NCBI GenBank assembly: GCA_019636445.1
Contig: JAHBXO010000004.1
Location: 186,001 to 250,000 of the forward strand
Source: Gemmataceae bacterium
GTDB taxonomy: Bacteria > Planctomycetota > Planctomycetia > Gemmatales > Gemmataceae
Reading direction: 5' to 3'
Length of the DNA: 64,000 bases
Shown here: in pieces, positions 28,320 through 37,099 of the stretch
How positions within the stretch are numbered: the stretch's first letter is position 1
How the letters are laid out: the number at the start of each line of letters is the position of its first letter
Made by a program: the position numbers and the translations under genes
Notes under the pieces: model-generated
Told to the model about the DNA's origin: nothing
The model's input: the letters and a program-made list of their open reading frames with translations, nothing else
The model's database searches: none

Positions 28320-29585
28320 ATGTTCACCTTCCTCGGTTCCGCCCGCAAGTGCCGGACCTCGGTCACGCGCCGCGATGTCCTTCGCGTCGGTACGCTCACC
28401 ACGGCCGGGCTGATGCTTCCCGGCGCGCGGGCGGCCGCGACGGCGAGGCCGAAGTCGGTCATCCTCGTCTGGCTGCGCGGCGGCGCGTCCCACATCGACA
28501 GCCACGACATGAAGCCGGACGCCCCGGCCGAGATTCGCGGGGAGTTCCAGCCGGCACGGACGAACGTCCCCGGCATCCAGATCTGCGATCTGATGCCGAT
28601 GCAGGCGAAGATCATGGACAAGCTCGCCATCATTCGTGGGATCAAGTCCGTCGACATCGGCGACCACACGCCGCACTACATCCTCACCGGCTTCCCGGAT
28701 CGGGGCAAGCGCCCCGTCATCGGCGCGGTCGCCAGCCGGTTGTCACCGCGCGCCGACGGCCTGCCGCCGTATGTCAGCCTCATGTACGAACCGCCCAAGC
28801 TCTACGACACCGAAGGGCCGACCTACCTCGGCAACTCGCACCGGCCGTTCGTGCCCCGGAAAGAGGGGATCGCGAACCTGAGCCTCGTAAAGGGCGTATC
28901 GCTCGAACAACTTGAAGATCGCAAAGGTCTCTTGAAGCACTTCGACTCGTTGAAGCGCGAAGTGGAGTATTCCCACAACATGAACGGCATCGACGACCAC
29001 AATCGGCAGGCGCTCGAGATGGTCGTATCGCCGAGGGTGCGGGACGCCTTCGAAATGAACCGCGAGCCGCTGGTCGTGCGCGAGCGGTACGGAAAGTATT
29101 GCGAAAACTTCCTGCGGGCCCGACGCCTGGCGGAAGCAGGCGTGTCGGTGATCACGCTCAAGGTCGGCGACTGGGACACGCACGAGCACAACTTCCGGGA
29201 CCACCGCGAGCAACTCCCGCAACTCGATCGCGGCATCCACGCACTCGCGACCGACCTGCACGATCGCGGCCTCGACAAGGACGTAGCTGTCGTGGTGTGG
29301 GGCGAGTTCGGGCGCGACCCGCGCATCTCGCGCATCGCCGGACGGGACCACTGGCCGGATGCCGGCGCGGCAGTCGTGTTCGGCGGCGGATTTAAGGTGG
29401 GCCAGGCGATCGGCGAGACCGACCGCCACGCGTACCGTGCGAAGGGTCGGCCGTACACGCCGAGCAACGTCCTCGCGAGCCTCTACGGTTTCCTCGGCAT
29501 CGACGTGCAACAAACCTTCCCCGACCACGACGGACGCCCGATGCACGTGCTGGACGACCGCGACCCGGTGCGGGAACTGGGGTGA
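28320..29585 (+). CDS. DUF1501 family protein (planctomycete, Tat-exported)
   Basis: 421 residues from the ATG at 28320, with GGAG eight bases upstream. The N-terminus 'TRRDVLRVGTLTTAGLMLPG' is a twin-arginine-like signal. The core follows the DUF1501 plan, which belongs to the alkaline-phosphatase/sulfatase superfamily: 'ILVWLRGGASHIDSHDMKPD' (metal Asp), 'DRGLDKDVAVVVWGEFGRDP', 'GRDHWPDAGAAVVFGGG' and the C-terminal 'HVLDDRDPVREL'. The enzymatic activity is unproven. DUF1501 proteins are nearly always found beside DUF1549/DUF1553 proteins, as here, two genes downstream. A second DUF1501 gene follows after a 183-base gap. Confidence 0.92.
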   Translation: MFTFLGSARKCRTSVTRRDVLRVGTLTTAGLMLPGARAAATARPKSVILVWLRGGASHIDSHDMKPDAPAEIRGEFQPARTNVPGIQICDLMPMQAKIMDKLAIIRGIKSVDIGDHTPHYILTGFPDRGKRPVIGAVASRLSPRADGLPPYVSLMYEPPKLYDTEGPTYLGNSHRPFVPRKEGIANLSLVKGVSLEQLEDRKGLLKHFDSLKREVEYSHNMNGIDDHNRQALEMVVSPRVRDAFEMNREPLVVRERYGKYCENFLRARRLAEAGVSVITLKVGDWDTHEHNFRDHREQLPQLDRGIHALATDLHDRGLDKDVAVVVWGEFGRDPRISRIAGRDHWPDAGAAVVFGGGFKVGQAIGETDRHAYRAKGRPYTPSNVLASLYGFLGIDVQQTFPDHDGRPMHVLDDRDPVRELG

Positions 29586-29768
29586 TCGAAACCGGATGGC
29601 CACGAAAAGGCACGAAGTGGCACAATAATCGAGGCAATTGAAACGAATCCTTTTTGTGCTTCGACTTTCCTTATTGTGGCTATCAATCTTCTCCACTTTC
29701 CGCTTGACCGGCAACACAAATGAGAAGAGACTAAGAATACCTCCCCGCCCCACTTTCCTCGGTGAATC

Positions 29769-31055
29769 ATGCTCTCACTCCTCGGCTCCCGCAACGGGCA
29801 CTTCTGCGATGGCGTCTCCCGACGAAACTTCCTTCAGATCGGCGCCTTCGGCGCGGGCCTCACGCTCGCCGACGCCTATCGGGCGCAGGCGGCCACCAAG
29901 TCCGACGGCACGCGGTCGAAGTCGATGAAGTCCGCCATCTTCATCTACCTGCCGGGCGGGCCGAGCCACTTGGACATGTACGACCTGAAACCGGACGCTC
30001 CGAAGGAGATCCGCGGCGAGTTCAACCCGATCAAGACCAACGTGCCGGGCGTGCAGATCAGCGAACACTTCCCGCTGCAGGCGAAGATGTGGGACAAACT
30101 CGCCGTCGTGCGCTCTCTCACCAGCGTCGATGAACATAGCGACGGTCTCGTGATGACCGGCTACCCGGATCGCGTGAATATGACGGCCGGGCACCCGTCC
30201 TTCGGTGCCGTCGTCTCGAAGCTGCGTGGCGATTCGTCCGAATCGGTGCCACCGTTCGTCTCGCTGCGGGGGATGTCCCGCGGTACTGAACCGGGCTACC
30301 TCGGCGTCGCGCACCGGCCATTCACGCCGAGCGGATCGGCCATCTCCAACCTCAAGCTTGCCAATGGCGTGACGAGCGAACGGCTCGACAACCGCAAGAG
30401 TCTGCTCGATTCGTTCGACGATACCCGCCGCGAGATCGACGCCAGCGGCGCGATGAAGGGGATCGACAGCTACACCGAACGGGCACTCGACATGGTGGCC
30501 AGCGGGGCCGTTCGGAACGCGCTCAACATCGAGAAGGAAGACAAGGCCACTCGCGAGCGCTACAAGGGCGTGGAGCAGTTCCTGACAGCGCGCCGGCTCG
30601 TCGAGGCGGGCGTGGGCTTCGTCACGCTCTCCATCGGCGGGTGGGACACTCACGGCCAGAACTTCGTGACCCTCAAGAAGCAACTGCCGAAGGTGGACGC
30701 CGCCATCGCGAACCTGATTCAGGACCTGCACGATCGCGGAATGCAGGACGACGTGGTGACGGTGATGTGGGGCGAGTTCGGCCGTACGCCGAAGGTGAAC
30801 AGCAGCGCCGGGCGCGACCACTGGTCGCCGGCGATGAGCGCGCTGGTGGCGGGCGGCGGCCTGCGGATGGGCCAGGCCGTCGGCGAGACGAACGCGAAAG
30901 GCGAGCGCCCGAAGGACCGTCCGTACACGGTGCCGAATCTGATGGGCACGCTCTACCGCGCCATCGGGATCGACCCCGCGATGACCTTTCCCAACGGCAG
31001 CGGCCGCCCGATGTACATTCTCGACGACCGCGACCCGGTGAAAGAGCTGGTCTAA
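29769..31055 (+). CDS. DUF1501 family protein, second copy
   Basis: 428 residues, a paralogue of the preceding gene with the same order of motifs: signal 'SRRNFLQIGAFGAGLTLADA', 'FIYLPGGPSHLDMYDLKPDA', 'GWDTHGQNFVTLKKQLP', 'VVTVMWGEFGRTPKVN', 'AGRDHWSPAMSALVAGGG' and the ending 'YILDDRDPVKELV'. The Tat-type signal shows export. The preceding 183 bases are comparatively A/T-rich and hold no gene. The DUF1549/1553 gene follows after a 125-base spacer with an imperfect inverted repeat. The pair of DUF1501 genes may reflect duplication, although they differ enough to serve different partners. Confidence 0.92.
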   Translation: MLSLLGSRNGHFCDGVSRRNFLQIGAFGAGLTLADAYRAQAATKSDGTRSKSMKSAIFIYLPGGPSHLDMYDLKPDAPKEIRGEFNPIKTNVPGVQISEHFPLQAKMWDKLAVVRSLTSVDEHSDGLVMTGYPDRVNMTAGHPSFGAVVSKLRGDSSESVPPFVSLRGMSRGTEPGYLGVAHRPFTPSGSAISNLKLANGVTSERLDNRKSLLDSFDDTRREIDASGAMKGIDSYTERALDMVASGAVRNALNIEKEDKATRERYKGVEQFLTARRLVEAGVGFVTLSIGGWDTHGQNFVTLKKQLPKVDAAIANLIQDLHDRGMQDDVVTVMWGEFGRTPKVNSSAGRDHWSPAMSALVAGGGLRMGQAVGETNAKGERPKDRPYTVPNLMGTLYRAIGIDPAMTFPNGSGRPMYILDDRDPVKELV

Positions 31056-31062
31056 GAGTTTT

Positions 31063-31144
31063 AGCCGCTGATCAACGCAGATAAACACAGATCAGAAAAG
31101 AGATCGAAGTCTTAATCTGCGTCTAACTGCGTTCATCGGTGGCT
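31063..31144. repeat. Imperfect inverted repeat in the spacer before the DUF1549/1553 gene
   Basis: Arms of 29 bases at 31063-31091 and 31116-31144 pair at 23 of 29 positions. The arms contain AACGCAG and resemble the intergenic palindromes commonly seen in planctomycete and verrucomicrobial genomes (sequences like 'gatgaacgcagataaacaca'). It lies between the DUF1501 stop and the next gene's start and may fold in the mRNA. Confidence 0.55.
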
Positions 31145-31180
31145 GATTTGTTTTTCCTGCCTACCTCCGCACATTTTCCC

Positions 31181-33628
31181 ATGCGCACACTCGCTTCGCT
31201 TGCATTTGTCATGATCCTGGCCTCCGTTGCGGCGGCCCAGTCGCTGACGGCCTTCCCGGCGAAACTCGCGATCCGCGGCACGGACGATGCACCGCAGTTG
31301 CTCGTCACCGCCAAGACGTCGACGCGCGAACTGGACGCCACCGCGAAGGCGAAGTACGCCGTGGCGAATGCCAGTATTTGTCGAGTCGACGAGACCGGCC
31401 GCGTCTTCCCGAATGCCAACGGCTCGACCACGATCACGGCCACCGTGGACGGCCAAAGCGTGACGGTGCCGGTCGGCGTCAGCGGCATGGAGGCGCCGCG
31501 GCCGATCAACTTCGCCAACCAGATCGAGCCGATCCTCACGAAGCTCGCCTGCAACTCCGGCGGCTGCCACGGCAAGATCCAGGGCCAGAACGGCTTCCGC
31601 CTCTCGCTGCTCGGCTTCGACCCTGAACTCGACTACATGACGCTGCTAAAGGAATCCCGCGGCCGACGGCTCATGCCGGCGTCGCCGGATGCCTCGCTCT
31701 TCCTCACGAAGGCGACCGGCAAAGTCCCCCACGGCGGCGGCAAAAAGCTCGAACCGAACGGCGAGGAGTACAAGGTGCTCCGCCGCTGGATCGCCGCCGG
31801 CATGCCCTACGGTGAGCCGACCGACCCGACGATCACGAAGGTCGTCGTCCATCCCGAATCACGCGTGATCGACCGCCAAGGCCGCCAGCAACTCGCGGTC
31901 CACGCCCACTACTCCGACGGCACCGTCGAAGACGTCACGCGCCGCACGCAGTTCGAGAGCAACGAGACCGAAGTCGCCGTCGTCGACGGCGCCGGCCTCG
32001 TGCAGACGCTCTCGAGCACCGGGCAAGCGGCCGTCATGGTGCGATTCTCCGGACAGGTGACGGTGTTCCGTGCCATCGTTCCGCAGGCACAGGCGAAGGC
32101 GTTTGACTTCGCGCCCAAAAACGTCGTCGACGAGATGACCGCAAAAAAGTGGCGTGAACTCGGCCTCGCGCCGTCCGATCCGGCCACTGACGAAGCCTTC
32201 ATCCGCCGCGCCTATCTCGACATAACCGGCACGCTGCCGGATGCGAAGCAGGTGTTGGACTTTGTCGCGGATGCGTCCGCCGACAAGCGGGATAAGCTCG
32301 TCGACAAGCTCGTCGAGACGCCGGAATACGCCTACTACTTCGCGAACAAATGGGCCGACGTGTTGCGTGTGAAGCGGCGCGGGCAGGCGGGGCGGGCCAC
32401 GGGCACCTTCGCGTTCCATACCTGGATCCGCGACGCGATGGCGAACGATCTGCCGTATGACCAGTTCGTCCGGGAAATCGTCTGCGCCACCGGCGACGAA
32501 CTGAAGTCGCCGCCGTCCGTCTGGTACAAGGAGGTCGCCTCGGCCGAGAACTTCGTGGACGACCTGTCGCAGGTCTTCCTCGGCCAGCGCCTCTCGTGCG
32601 CGAACTGTCACCACCATCCGTACGAAAAGTGGAGTCAGGACGACTATTGGGGCCTCGCCGCGTTCTACGGCCGCGTCGGCAAGAAGACGATCAACACGCC
32701 CGGCCGGAACAACGACGGACAAAATCGGAACCAGCTGATCTACGTGCGGTCCAACGGCAGCGTGACCAACAAGCGGACCAGTAAGGCCGCGCCGCTTAAG
32801 CCGCTCGATGCCGAGCCGCTCGATGTGGACGGCACCGACGACCCGCGCGAACGTCTCGCCGACTGGATGGCCGCCCCGAAGAACCCGTTCTTCGCCCGTG
32901 CCGTGGCGAACCGCTACTGGGCGCACTTCTTCGGCCGCGGCATTGTCGACCCGATCGACGACCTCCGCGTGACGAACCCGCCGTCGAACCCCGAACTGCT
33001 GGACGCCCTCGCGAAGTCGCTCGTCGATTCGAAGTTCTCGCTCAAGTCGCTCGTGAAGCTGATCTGCAAGAGCCGGACGTATTCCCTGAGTGCGAACCCG
33101 ACCGAGTTCAACAAGACCGACAAGCAGTCGTTCGCCCGCTATTATCCGAAGCGCCTCGCGGCCGAGGTTGTCTTCGACGCCGTGTGCAAGCTCACCGACA
33201 GCCCGTCGCAATTCGGCGGACTGCCGGCGGATAAGAACGCCCCGCAGCGGGCGATCATGCTGCCGGACGAATCGTTCACGTCGTACTTCCTGGACGTCTT
33301 CGGCCGGCCGCAGCGGATCAGCGCCTGCGAATGCGAACGGGTGAACGAGGCCAGCCTGGCAATGACGCTGCACATGCTGAACTCGCAGGAGGTACAGGAC
33401 AAGATCGCCCGCGGCGGTGCCCGCGCCGACAAGCTGGCGAAGGACCCGCGCCCCGACGACGAGAAGGTGGCCGAACTGTTCCTCGCCGCGATCGGCAAGA
33501 AGCCGACGGTCGAACAGTTGGCGATGGCGAAGCAACACCTCGACAAGCACGCCAAGGACAAGAAGCAAGCCTACGAGAACATCGTCTGGGCGCTGTTGAA
33601 CACGAAGGCGTTTTTGTTCAACCAGTGA
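31181..33628 (+). CDS. DUF1549/DUF1553 protein with BIG2-like domains and cytochrome-like CxxCH motifs
   Basis: 815 residues, secreted (signal 'RTLASLAFVMILASVAAAQ'). After an Ig-like region (about 20-115, 'GSTTITATVDGQSVTVPV') comes a cytochrome-like stretch with 'KLACNSGGCHGKIQGQNGF', then a second BIG2-like segment (about 230-310, 'LAVHAHYSDGTVEDVTRRTQ'). DUF1549 follows ('IRRAYLDITGTLPDAKQVLDF') with the conserved 'GQRLSCANCHHHPYEKWSQ', a canonical CxxCH that could hold haem, and then DUF1553 ('NPFFARAVANRYWAHFFGRG', 'LSLKSLVKLICKSRTY' type). Such proteins pair with DUF1501 proteins, and their function, perhaps electron transfer or glycan breakdown, is not known. The ATG at 31181 is chosen because the signal peptide starts there. 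Confidence 0.92.
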   Translation: MRTLASLAFVMILASVAAAQSLTAFPAKLAIRGTDDAPQLLVTAKTSTRELDATAKAKYAVANASICRVDETGRVFPNANGSTTITATVDGQSVTVPVGVSGMEAPRPINFANQIEPILTKLACNSGGCHGKIQGQNGFRLSLLGFDPELDYMTLLKESRGRRLMPASPDASLFLTKATGKVPHGGGKKLEPNGEEYKVLRRWIAAGMPYGEPTDPTITKVVVHPESRVIDRQGRQQLAVHAHYSDGTVEDVTRRTQFESNETEVAVVDGAGLVQTLSSTGQAAVMVRFSGQVTVFRAIVPQAQAKAFDFAPKNVVDEMTAKKWRELGLAPSDPATDEAFIRRAYLDITGTLPDAKQVLDFVADASADKRDKLVDKLVETPEYAYYFANKWADVLRVKRRGQAGRATGTFAFHTWIRDAMANDLPYDQFVREIVCATGDELKSPPSVWYKEVASAENFVDDLSQVFLGQRLSCANCHHHPYEKWSQDDYWGLAAFYGRVGKKTINTPGRNNDGQNRNQLIYVRSNGSVTNKRTSKAAPLKPLDAEPLDVDGTDDPRERLADWMAAPKNPFFARAVANRYWAHFFGRGIVDPIDDLRVTNPPSNPELLDALAKSLVDSKFSLKSLVKLICKSRTYSLSANPTEFNKTDKQSFARYYPKRLAAEVVFDAVCKLTDSPSQFGGLPADKNAPQRAIMLPDESFTSYFLDVFGRPQRISACECERVNEASLAMTLHMLNSQEVQDKIARGGARADKLAKDPRPDDEKVAELFLAAIGKKPTVEQLAMAKQHLDKHAKDKKQAYENIVWALLNTKAFLFNQ

Positions 33629-33651
33629 CGGGTGCGTCCGCCGACAGATAG

Positions 33652-33700
33652 CGGCGGGCTTGCCCGCCGTGCGGTTTCGAGTCTTCGAGAAACCGCACGG
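33652..33700 (+). terminator. Two adjoining hairpins after the DUF1549/1553 gene
   Basis: The first palindrome (33652-33669) pairs CGGCGGGC with GCCCGCCG over a two-base loop. The second (33667-33700) has 12-base perfect arms CCGTGCGGTTTC and GAAACCGCACGG around a 10-base loop. They overlap by three bases, so they are mutually constraining. They start 24 bases after the stop codon and probably end the transcript, though no T-run follows. Confidence 0.5.
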
Positions 33701-33841
33701 CCCTGCGATGCCCCAACCCTATCAATCGGCGTTCGAACTAACTGTTGGATTGGGATACGTCCTCGCAGGTCTCGAAGACTCGCCCCGCACAGTGGGCAAG
33801 CCCTCCGCCATATGGGAGCGCACCGCGCGCACAATTCCCAC

Positions 33842-34081
33842 GTACTGACCGCCAAGTTCAAGTTTCGAGGGCCGCGTGACCTCAGCGTCTTCGACCTGTT
33901 CAAGATCGGCATAGGGCCGTTCGGCTCCTTTACCGTCGGGCCTGTTGGTTGGTTCGTCGATGCGCTGAAGGAGACCGCACGGCTGCCGGCGGTCGCGCGC
34001 GACACGGTCGACCTGTACTGCTCGCACGCCCTCATCGGGCGCGGGCAGGCCCAAAAAGGGGGCGCAGTCACGTCCCGCTGA
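33842..34081 (+). pseudogene. Decayed N-terminal fragment of L-serine dehydratase
   Basis: The frame from 33842 to the TGA at 34079-34081 encodes 'LSVFDLFKIGIGPFGSFTVG' followed by 'WFVDALKE' and 'DTVDLYCSHALIGRGQ'. Intact L-serine dehydratase (SdaA/SdaAB) starts 'ISVFDLFKIGIGPSSSHT-GP', then 'FV..L' and 'LYGSLA-TGKGH'. The substrate-loop SSSH has become FGSF, and Gly-Ser of LYGS has become Cys-Ser. No start codon precedes the homology in a sensible place, and the remaining several hundred residues with the Fe-S cysteines are absent. Codons are still GC-ending, so decay is recent or the fragment was moved here. The surrounding 700 bases contain no other intact gene. Confidence 0.6.
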
Positions 34082-34323
34082 CGCCGGGACGCTCCTGTTC
34101 GCCGTGCGATTGGAGTTGAACACGTCGCAATCGATGGCCAAAATGGGTAACGTTGCGTCCATCGCGTTCCTCCGGCTGGGAGATGCGGGCGACGAAGGCT
34201 AACGCAGCCAACGCCCGCGGCATGCCATGGATTCGTTCGGTGGCGTAGGGCGACGCGGTGGCGAGTCGCCGGACCCTGACTTGACTCGCCGGTGTCGCCG
34301 CAGTTATCGCGATGGGGGTCGCC
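34082..34323. other. Gap between the serine dehydratase remnant and the next small gene
   Basis: No supportable gene. The minus strand has a short frame near 34162 headed by GGAGGAA, but its translation is low in complexity and overlaps the remnant, so I do not call it. An imperfect inverted repeat (GGCGACGCGGTGGCGAGTC at about 34248 and GACTCGCCGGTGTCGCC at about 34283) is visible just before the next gene. Confidence 0.35.
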
Positions 34324-34722
34324 GTGGGCCTATTCGATTGGTTCACCCGCAAGCCGACGGCCGGCCCGCCAACCTATGGGACTCGGCGGTATCAATACCC
34401 GACGGGCAACCTCGAACTGGCAATCCGCCTGGAGCACGGCGGCGAAGACCTGATGGCCGTGCTCGCCCAGGTGCGGGAGCAGTGGAAGCCGGGCAACGAG
34501 CACCTGTGGGACGAGTATGACCCAGAGTCGCTGGTCGATCCCGAGGAGCGGCGGCGGCACACGGTCAACCAACTCCTGTACTCCCGCATCACCGTGTCCC
34601 GCGCGCTGCGGGCCGCCGGTCGGGATGTCAGGGGCCGTGACCCGTTCGAGTTCGTGGGTGAGGTGCCCGAGATCATGGCCGGGCTGCGAGCGCGGTTCCC
34701 GGAGGCTCTCGGCCGAGAGTAG
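34324..34722 (+). CDS. Small uncharacterised cytoplasmic protein
   Basis: 132 residues starting at a GTG ('VGLFDWFTRKP', read as MGLFDWF), which has a purine-rich GGGGG before it; an ATG twelve bases upstream is an equally open choice. The protein is soluble and moderately acidic, with 'NLELAIRLEHGGEDLMAVLA' and a helical segment 'VNQLLYSRITVSRALRAAG'. I recognise no domain. GC-ending codons and a coherent hydrophobic pattern support coding. It lies alone between the decayed serine dehydratase piece and a gene-free stretch. Confidence 0.6.
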   Translation: MGLFDWFTRKPTAGPPTYGTRRYQYPTGNLELAIRLEHGGEDLMAVLAQVREQWKPGNEHLWDEYDPESLVDPEERRRHTVNQLLYSRITVSRALRAAGRDVRGRDPFEFVGEVPEIMAGLRARFPEALGRE

Positions 34723-35078
34723 CCCAAACGCCGAATCCGGATGAAGGCTTCTCAAGCCAAGAGAAATATCTCCCACGCACGGCTCATCGCGGCAGCGATC
34801 AACGTATCCGTTCAGGGGCAGAGCATTGTCCCGGACCCAACGGCTTGTGGCGATTGATCGCTTCGGTGTCCGGCCGACGATGTCGCAATGACACACTGGC
34901 GACGGCACCCAACACGGATTCGGATTCCCGCGGCCACGGACCACACTCGGCCCAGAAGAGGAATGGTACAGTCCCTTTTCTGCCCTCGCCCCCTATCCGC
35001 ACTGACGGTATCGGCACCCCAGACACACAAGGATTCTTTCGGCAGCAGGTCGATCGGTCGGGTCGGCGGAGGTGCACA
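34723..35078. other. Gene-free stretch
   Basis: In these 356 bases neither strand has a frame with both a plausible start and protein-like composition. Composition is more even in base use than in the coding neighbours. The promoter for the DUF3565 gene is presumably near its right end; I see no strong -35/-10 pair, terminator or repeat. Confidence 0.35.
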
Positions 35079-35288
35079 ATGGATCAGGGAGTCGTCGGTT
35101 TCCATCAGGACGACGAGGGGCACTGGGTGGCCGATTTGGAGTGCGGGCACGGCCAGCATGTCCGCCACGATCCGCCATGGGAGTGCCGCCCGTGGGTCGT
35201 TACCCCGGAGGGCCGCCAGAGCCGACTCGGCCTCCGGCTGAACTGTGTCAAGTGCGACCGCGGAGAGCCACGGGACCGACCGGGCTGA
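35079..35288 (+). CDS. DUF3565 family small Cys/His protein
   Basis: 69 residues with GGAGG six bases before the ATG. The sequence 'VVGFHQDDEGHWVADLECGH' then 'GQHVRHDPPWECRPWVVTPE' and 'LNCVKC' is the standard DUF3565 pattern; the Cys-x-His, CH and terminal CxxC residues suggest a small zinc-binding fold. The function of the family is unknown. It is about 150 bases upstream of purF on the same strand and could share a transcript with it. Confidence 0.85.
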   Translation: MDQGVVGFHQDDEGHWVADLECGHGQHVRHDPPWECRPWVVTPEGRQSRLGLRLNCVKCDRGEPRDRPG

Positions 35289-35436
35289 ACTCGACGAAAA
35301 GGAAAACACGTGCACGAGGCAACCACCGGCGGTCCGACGCCGCGCGGTTCGCCAGACAGCTTCGCTTTCCTTCCGCCTCTTTGCGTCCTATCCTGACCTT
35401 GCGGTACTCGCGGCCTTTCCCACCCGGCGGCAAAGC

Positions 35437-37029
35437 ATGGACGAACTCCAGCACGAGTGCGGCGTCGCCGCACTCTACGACCTCGGCGGGAATCGGTCCG
35501 GCGTCTGGAACGGCGACCCGGACGAGGTCGCCCGACTCATGCCGCGCATGCTCCTCGACCTGCAGAACCGCGGCCAACTCGCCGCCGGCATGAGCGGCTA
35601 CCGGCCCGACCGCGGCAAACTCCTCGATACCTACAAGGACCTCGGCCCCGTGTCGGAAGCGTTCCGCATGGCGCGCCCCGAGAAGCACGCGAGCATCCTC
35701 GAGAACCACGGCGGCCGGGCCTGCATCGGCCACGTGCGCTACGCCACCTGCGGCCAGGACAGCCGCGAATACGCCCAGCCGTTCGAGCGGAAGCATTCGC
35801 AGAAGTCGAAGTGGTTCGCGTTCGCGTTCAACGGCCAACTGGCGAACTTCGGCGACCTGCAACGCGAACTCCTCGAACGCCACCCCGACTACCACATCGT
35901 CCGGAAGGACAACGACACGGAAGTGATCCTGCATTACCTCGCGAAGGAGATGCAGGCGTCCGAACGGCCGGATCTGGTCACCGTCTTCCGGAACCTCAGC
36001 GAGAAGTTCGACGGCGCGTACAACATCGTCTTCCTGAACGCGCAGGGGGACCTCGTCGTCTCGCGCGATCCGCTCGGTATCCGGCCGATGTGCTATGCCT
36101 TCGACGGCCGGCTCTTCGCCGCCGCCAGCGAGTCGATTCCGCTCCAGAACCTCGGCTTCGCGTCGTCGCAGATCCATTCGCTCGCGCCTGGCCAGCTCGC
36201 GCTCGTGCGCGACGGCAAGTTCAGCCTGCACACCTACGCCGAATCGAAGCGCACGGCGCATTGCTTCTTCGAGTGGATCTACTTTTCGAACGTCGGCAGC
36301 ACGCTCGACGGCCGCAGCGTGTACCTGTCTCGCTCGGCACTCGGCAAGGAACTCGCGGAGCAGGAGCGCCGGCTGAACCTCTTCCCGATCGATTCCGACG
36401 ACACGATCGTGGTGCCGGTGCCGGATACGGGCAAGGCGGCAGCGGACGCGATGGCGTTCGAACTGGGCATCCCGTCGCGCGAGGGCCTCATCCGCAACCG
36501 CTACGTCGGGCGGACGTTCATCGAGGGGGGCAACCGGGCGGACAAGGTGCGGCTGAAGTTCACGCCGCTGCGCGAGGTGCTCGAAGGGAAGCGCGTGCTG
36601 CTCGTCGAGGATTCGATCGTGCGCAGCACGACGCTCAAGACGCTGCTGAACTACGTGCGGGACGTGGGCAAGGCGCGCGAGATCCACGTGCGCGTGGCGT
36701 GCCCGCCGATCATCGCGCCGTGCTTCTACGGCATCGACATGAGCACGGTGACGGAACTGTACGCACCGTCGCGCATGGCGGGCGCGGTGCCGACGCTCGA
36801 GGAGCAGCAGGCGATGGCGGCGGAGTTGGGCGCCGATTCGCTGCTGTACCTGCCGGTGGAATCGGTGGCGAATTGTTTGGAGATGCCTCCGGAACGCCTG
36901 TGCCGCGCGTGTCTGACGCGCGACTACCCGACGCCGACGGGCGAACAACTCTATCAACTCTCATTGCGCACAAAGAGCGAGGAAGGCCGGACCTATGAGT
37001 CCGGCATCCCAGTGACCGGGGCCCGATAA
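35437..37029 (+). CDS. purF: Amidophosphoribosyltransferase
   Basis: 530 residues. Transfers the amide nitrogen of glutamine to PRPP, the first committed step of purine synthesis. The class II glutaminase domain starts at Cys8 after the short propeptide 'MDELQHE', which must be cleaved to expose the nucleophile; 'IGHVRYATCGQ' and 'FNGQLANF' are its substrate loops. The phosphoribosyltransferase domain has the PRPP motif 'VLLVEDSIVRSTT' (388-400). Cys276, Cys429, Cys489 and Cys492 ('CFFEW', 'APCFYGID', 'CRAC') match the four [4Fe-4S] ligands of Bacillus subtilis PurF, so this is the oxygen-sensitive, Fe-S type. The ATG at 35437 sets the propeptide correctly. No other purine genes are adjacent. 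Confidence 0.93.
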   Translation: MDELQHECGVAALYDLGGNRSGVWNGDPDEVARLMPRMLLDLQNRGQLAAGMSGYRPDRGKLLDTYKDLGPVSEAFRMARPEKHASILENHGGRACIGHVRYATCGQDSREYAQPFERKHSQKSKWFAFAFNGQLANFGDLQRELLERHPDYHIVRKDNDTEVILHYLAKEMQASERPDLVTVFRNLSEKFDGAYNIVFLNAQGDLVVSRDPLGIRPMCYAFDGRLFAAASESIPLQNLGFASSQIHSLAPGQLALVRDGKFSLHTYAESKRTAHCFFEWIYFSNVGSTLDGRSVYLSRSALGKELAEQERRLNLFPIDSDDTIVVPVPDTGKAAADAMAFELGIPSREGLIRNRYVGRTFIEGGNRADKVRLKFTPLREVLEGKRVLLVEDSIVRSTTLKTLLNYVRDVGKAREIHVRVACPPIIAPCFYGIDMSTVTELYAPSRMAGAVPTLEEQQAMAAELGADSLLYLPVESVANCLEMPPERLCRACLTRDYPTPTGEQLYQLSLRTKSEEGRTYESGIPVTGAR

Positions 37030-37099
37030 AACCACCGCAATTCGTTAGGCTCCCGGCCTGTCTGCGGTTAGCATCGGGCCACCTCCCGGGAGTCCGATC

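Noticed and set aside
31859..33568. Minus-strand open frame opposite the DUF1549/1553 gene
   Set aside because: Antisense shadow; the plus strand carries the conserved motifs.
33722..34162. Minus-strand frame with a good GGAGGAA site near 34162
   Set aside because: It overlaps the serine dehydratase remnant on the other strand and its translation is of low complexity without conserved pattern.
35248..36957. Minus-strand open frame opposite purF
   Set aside because: Antisense shadow of an unambiguous purF.
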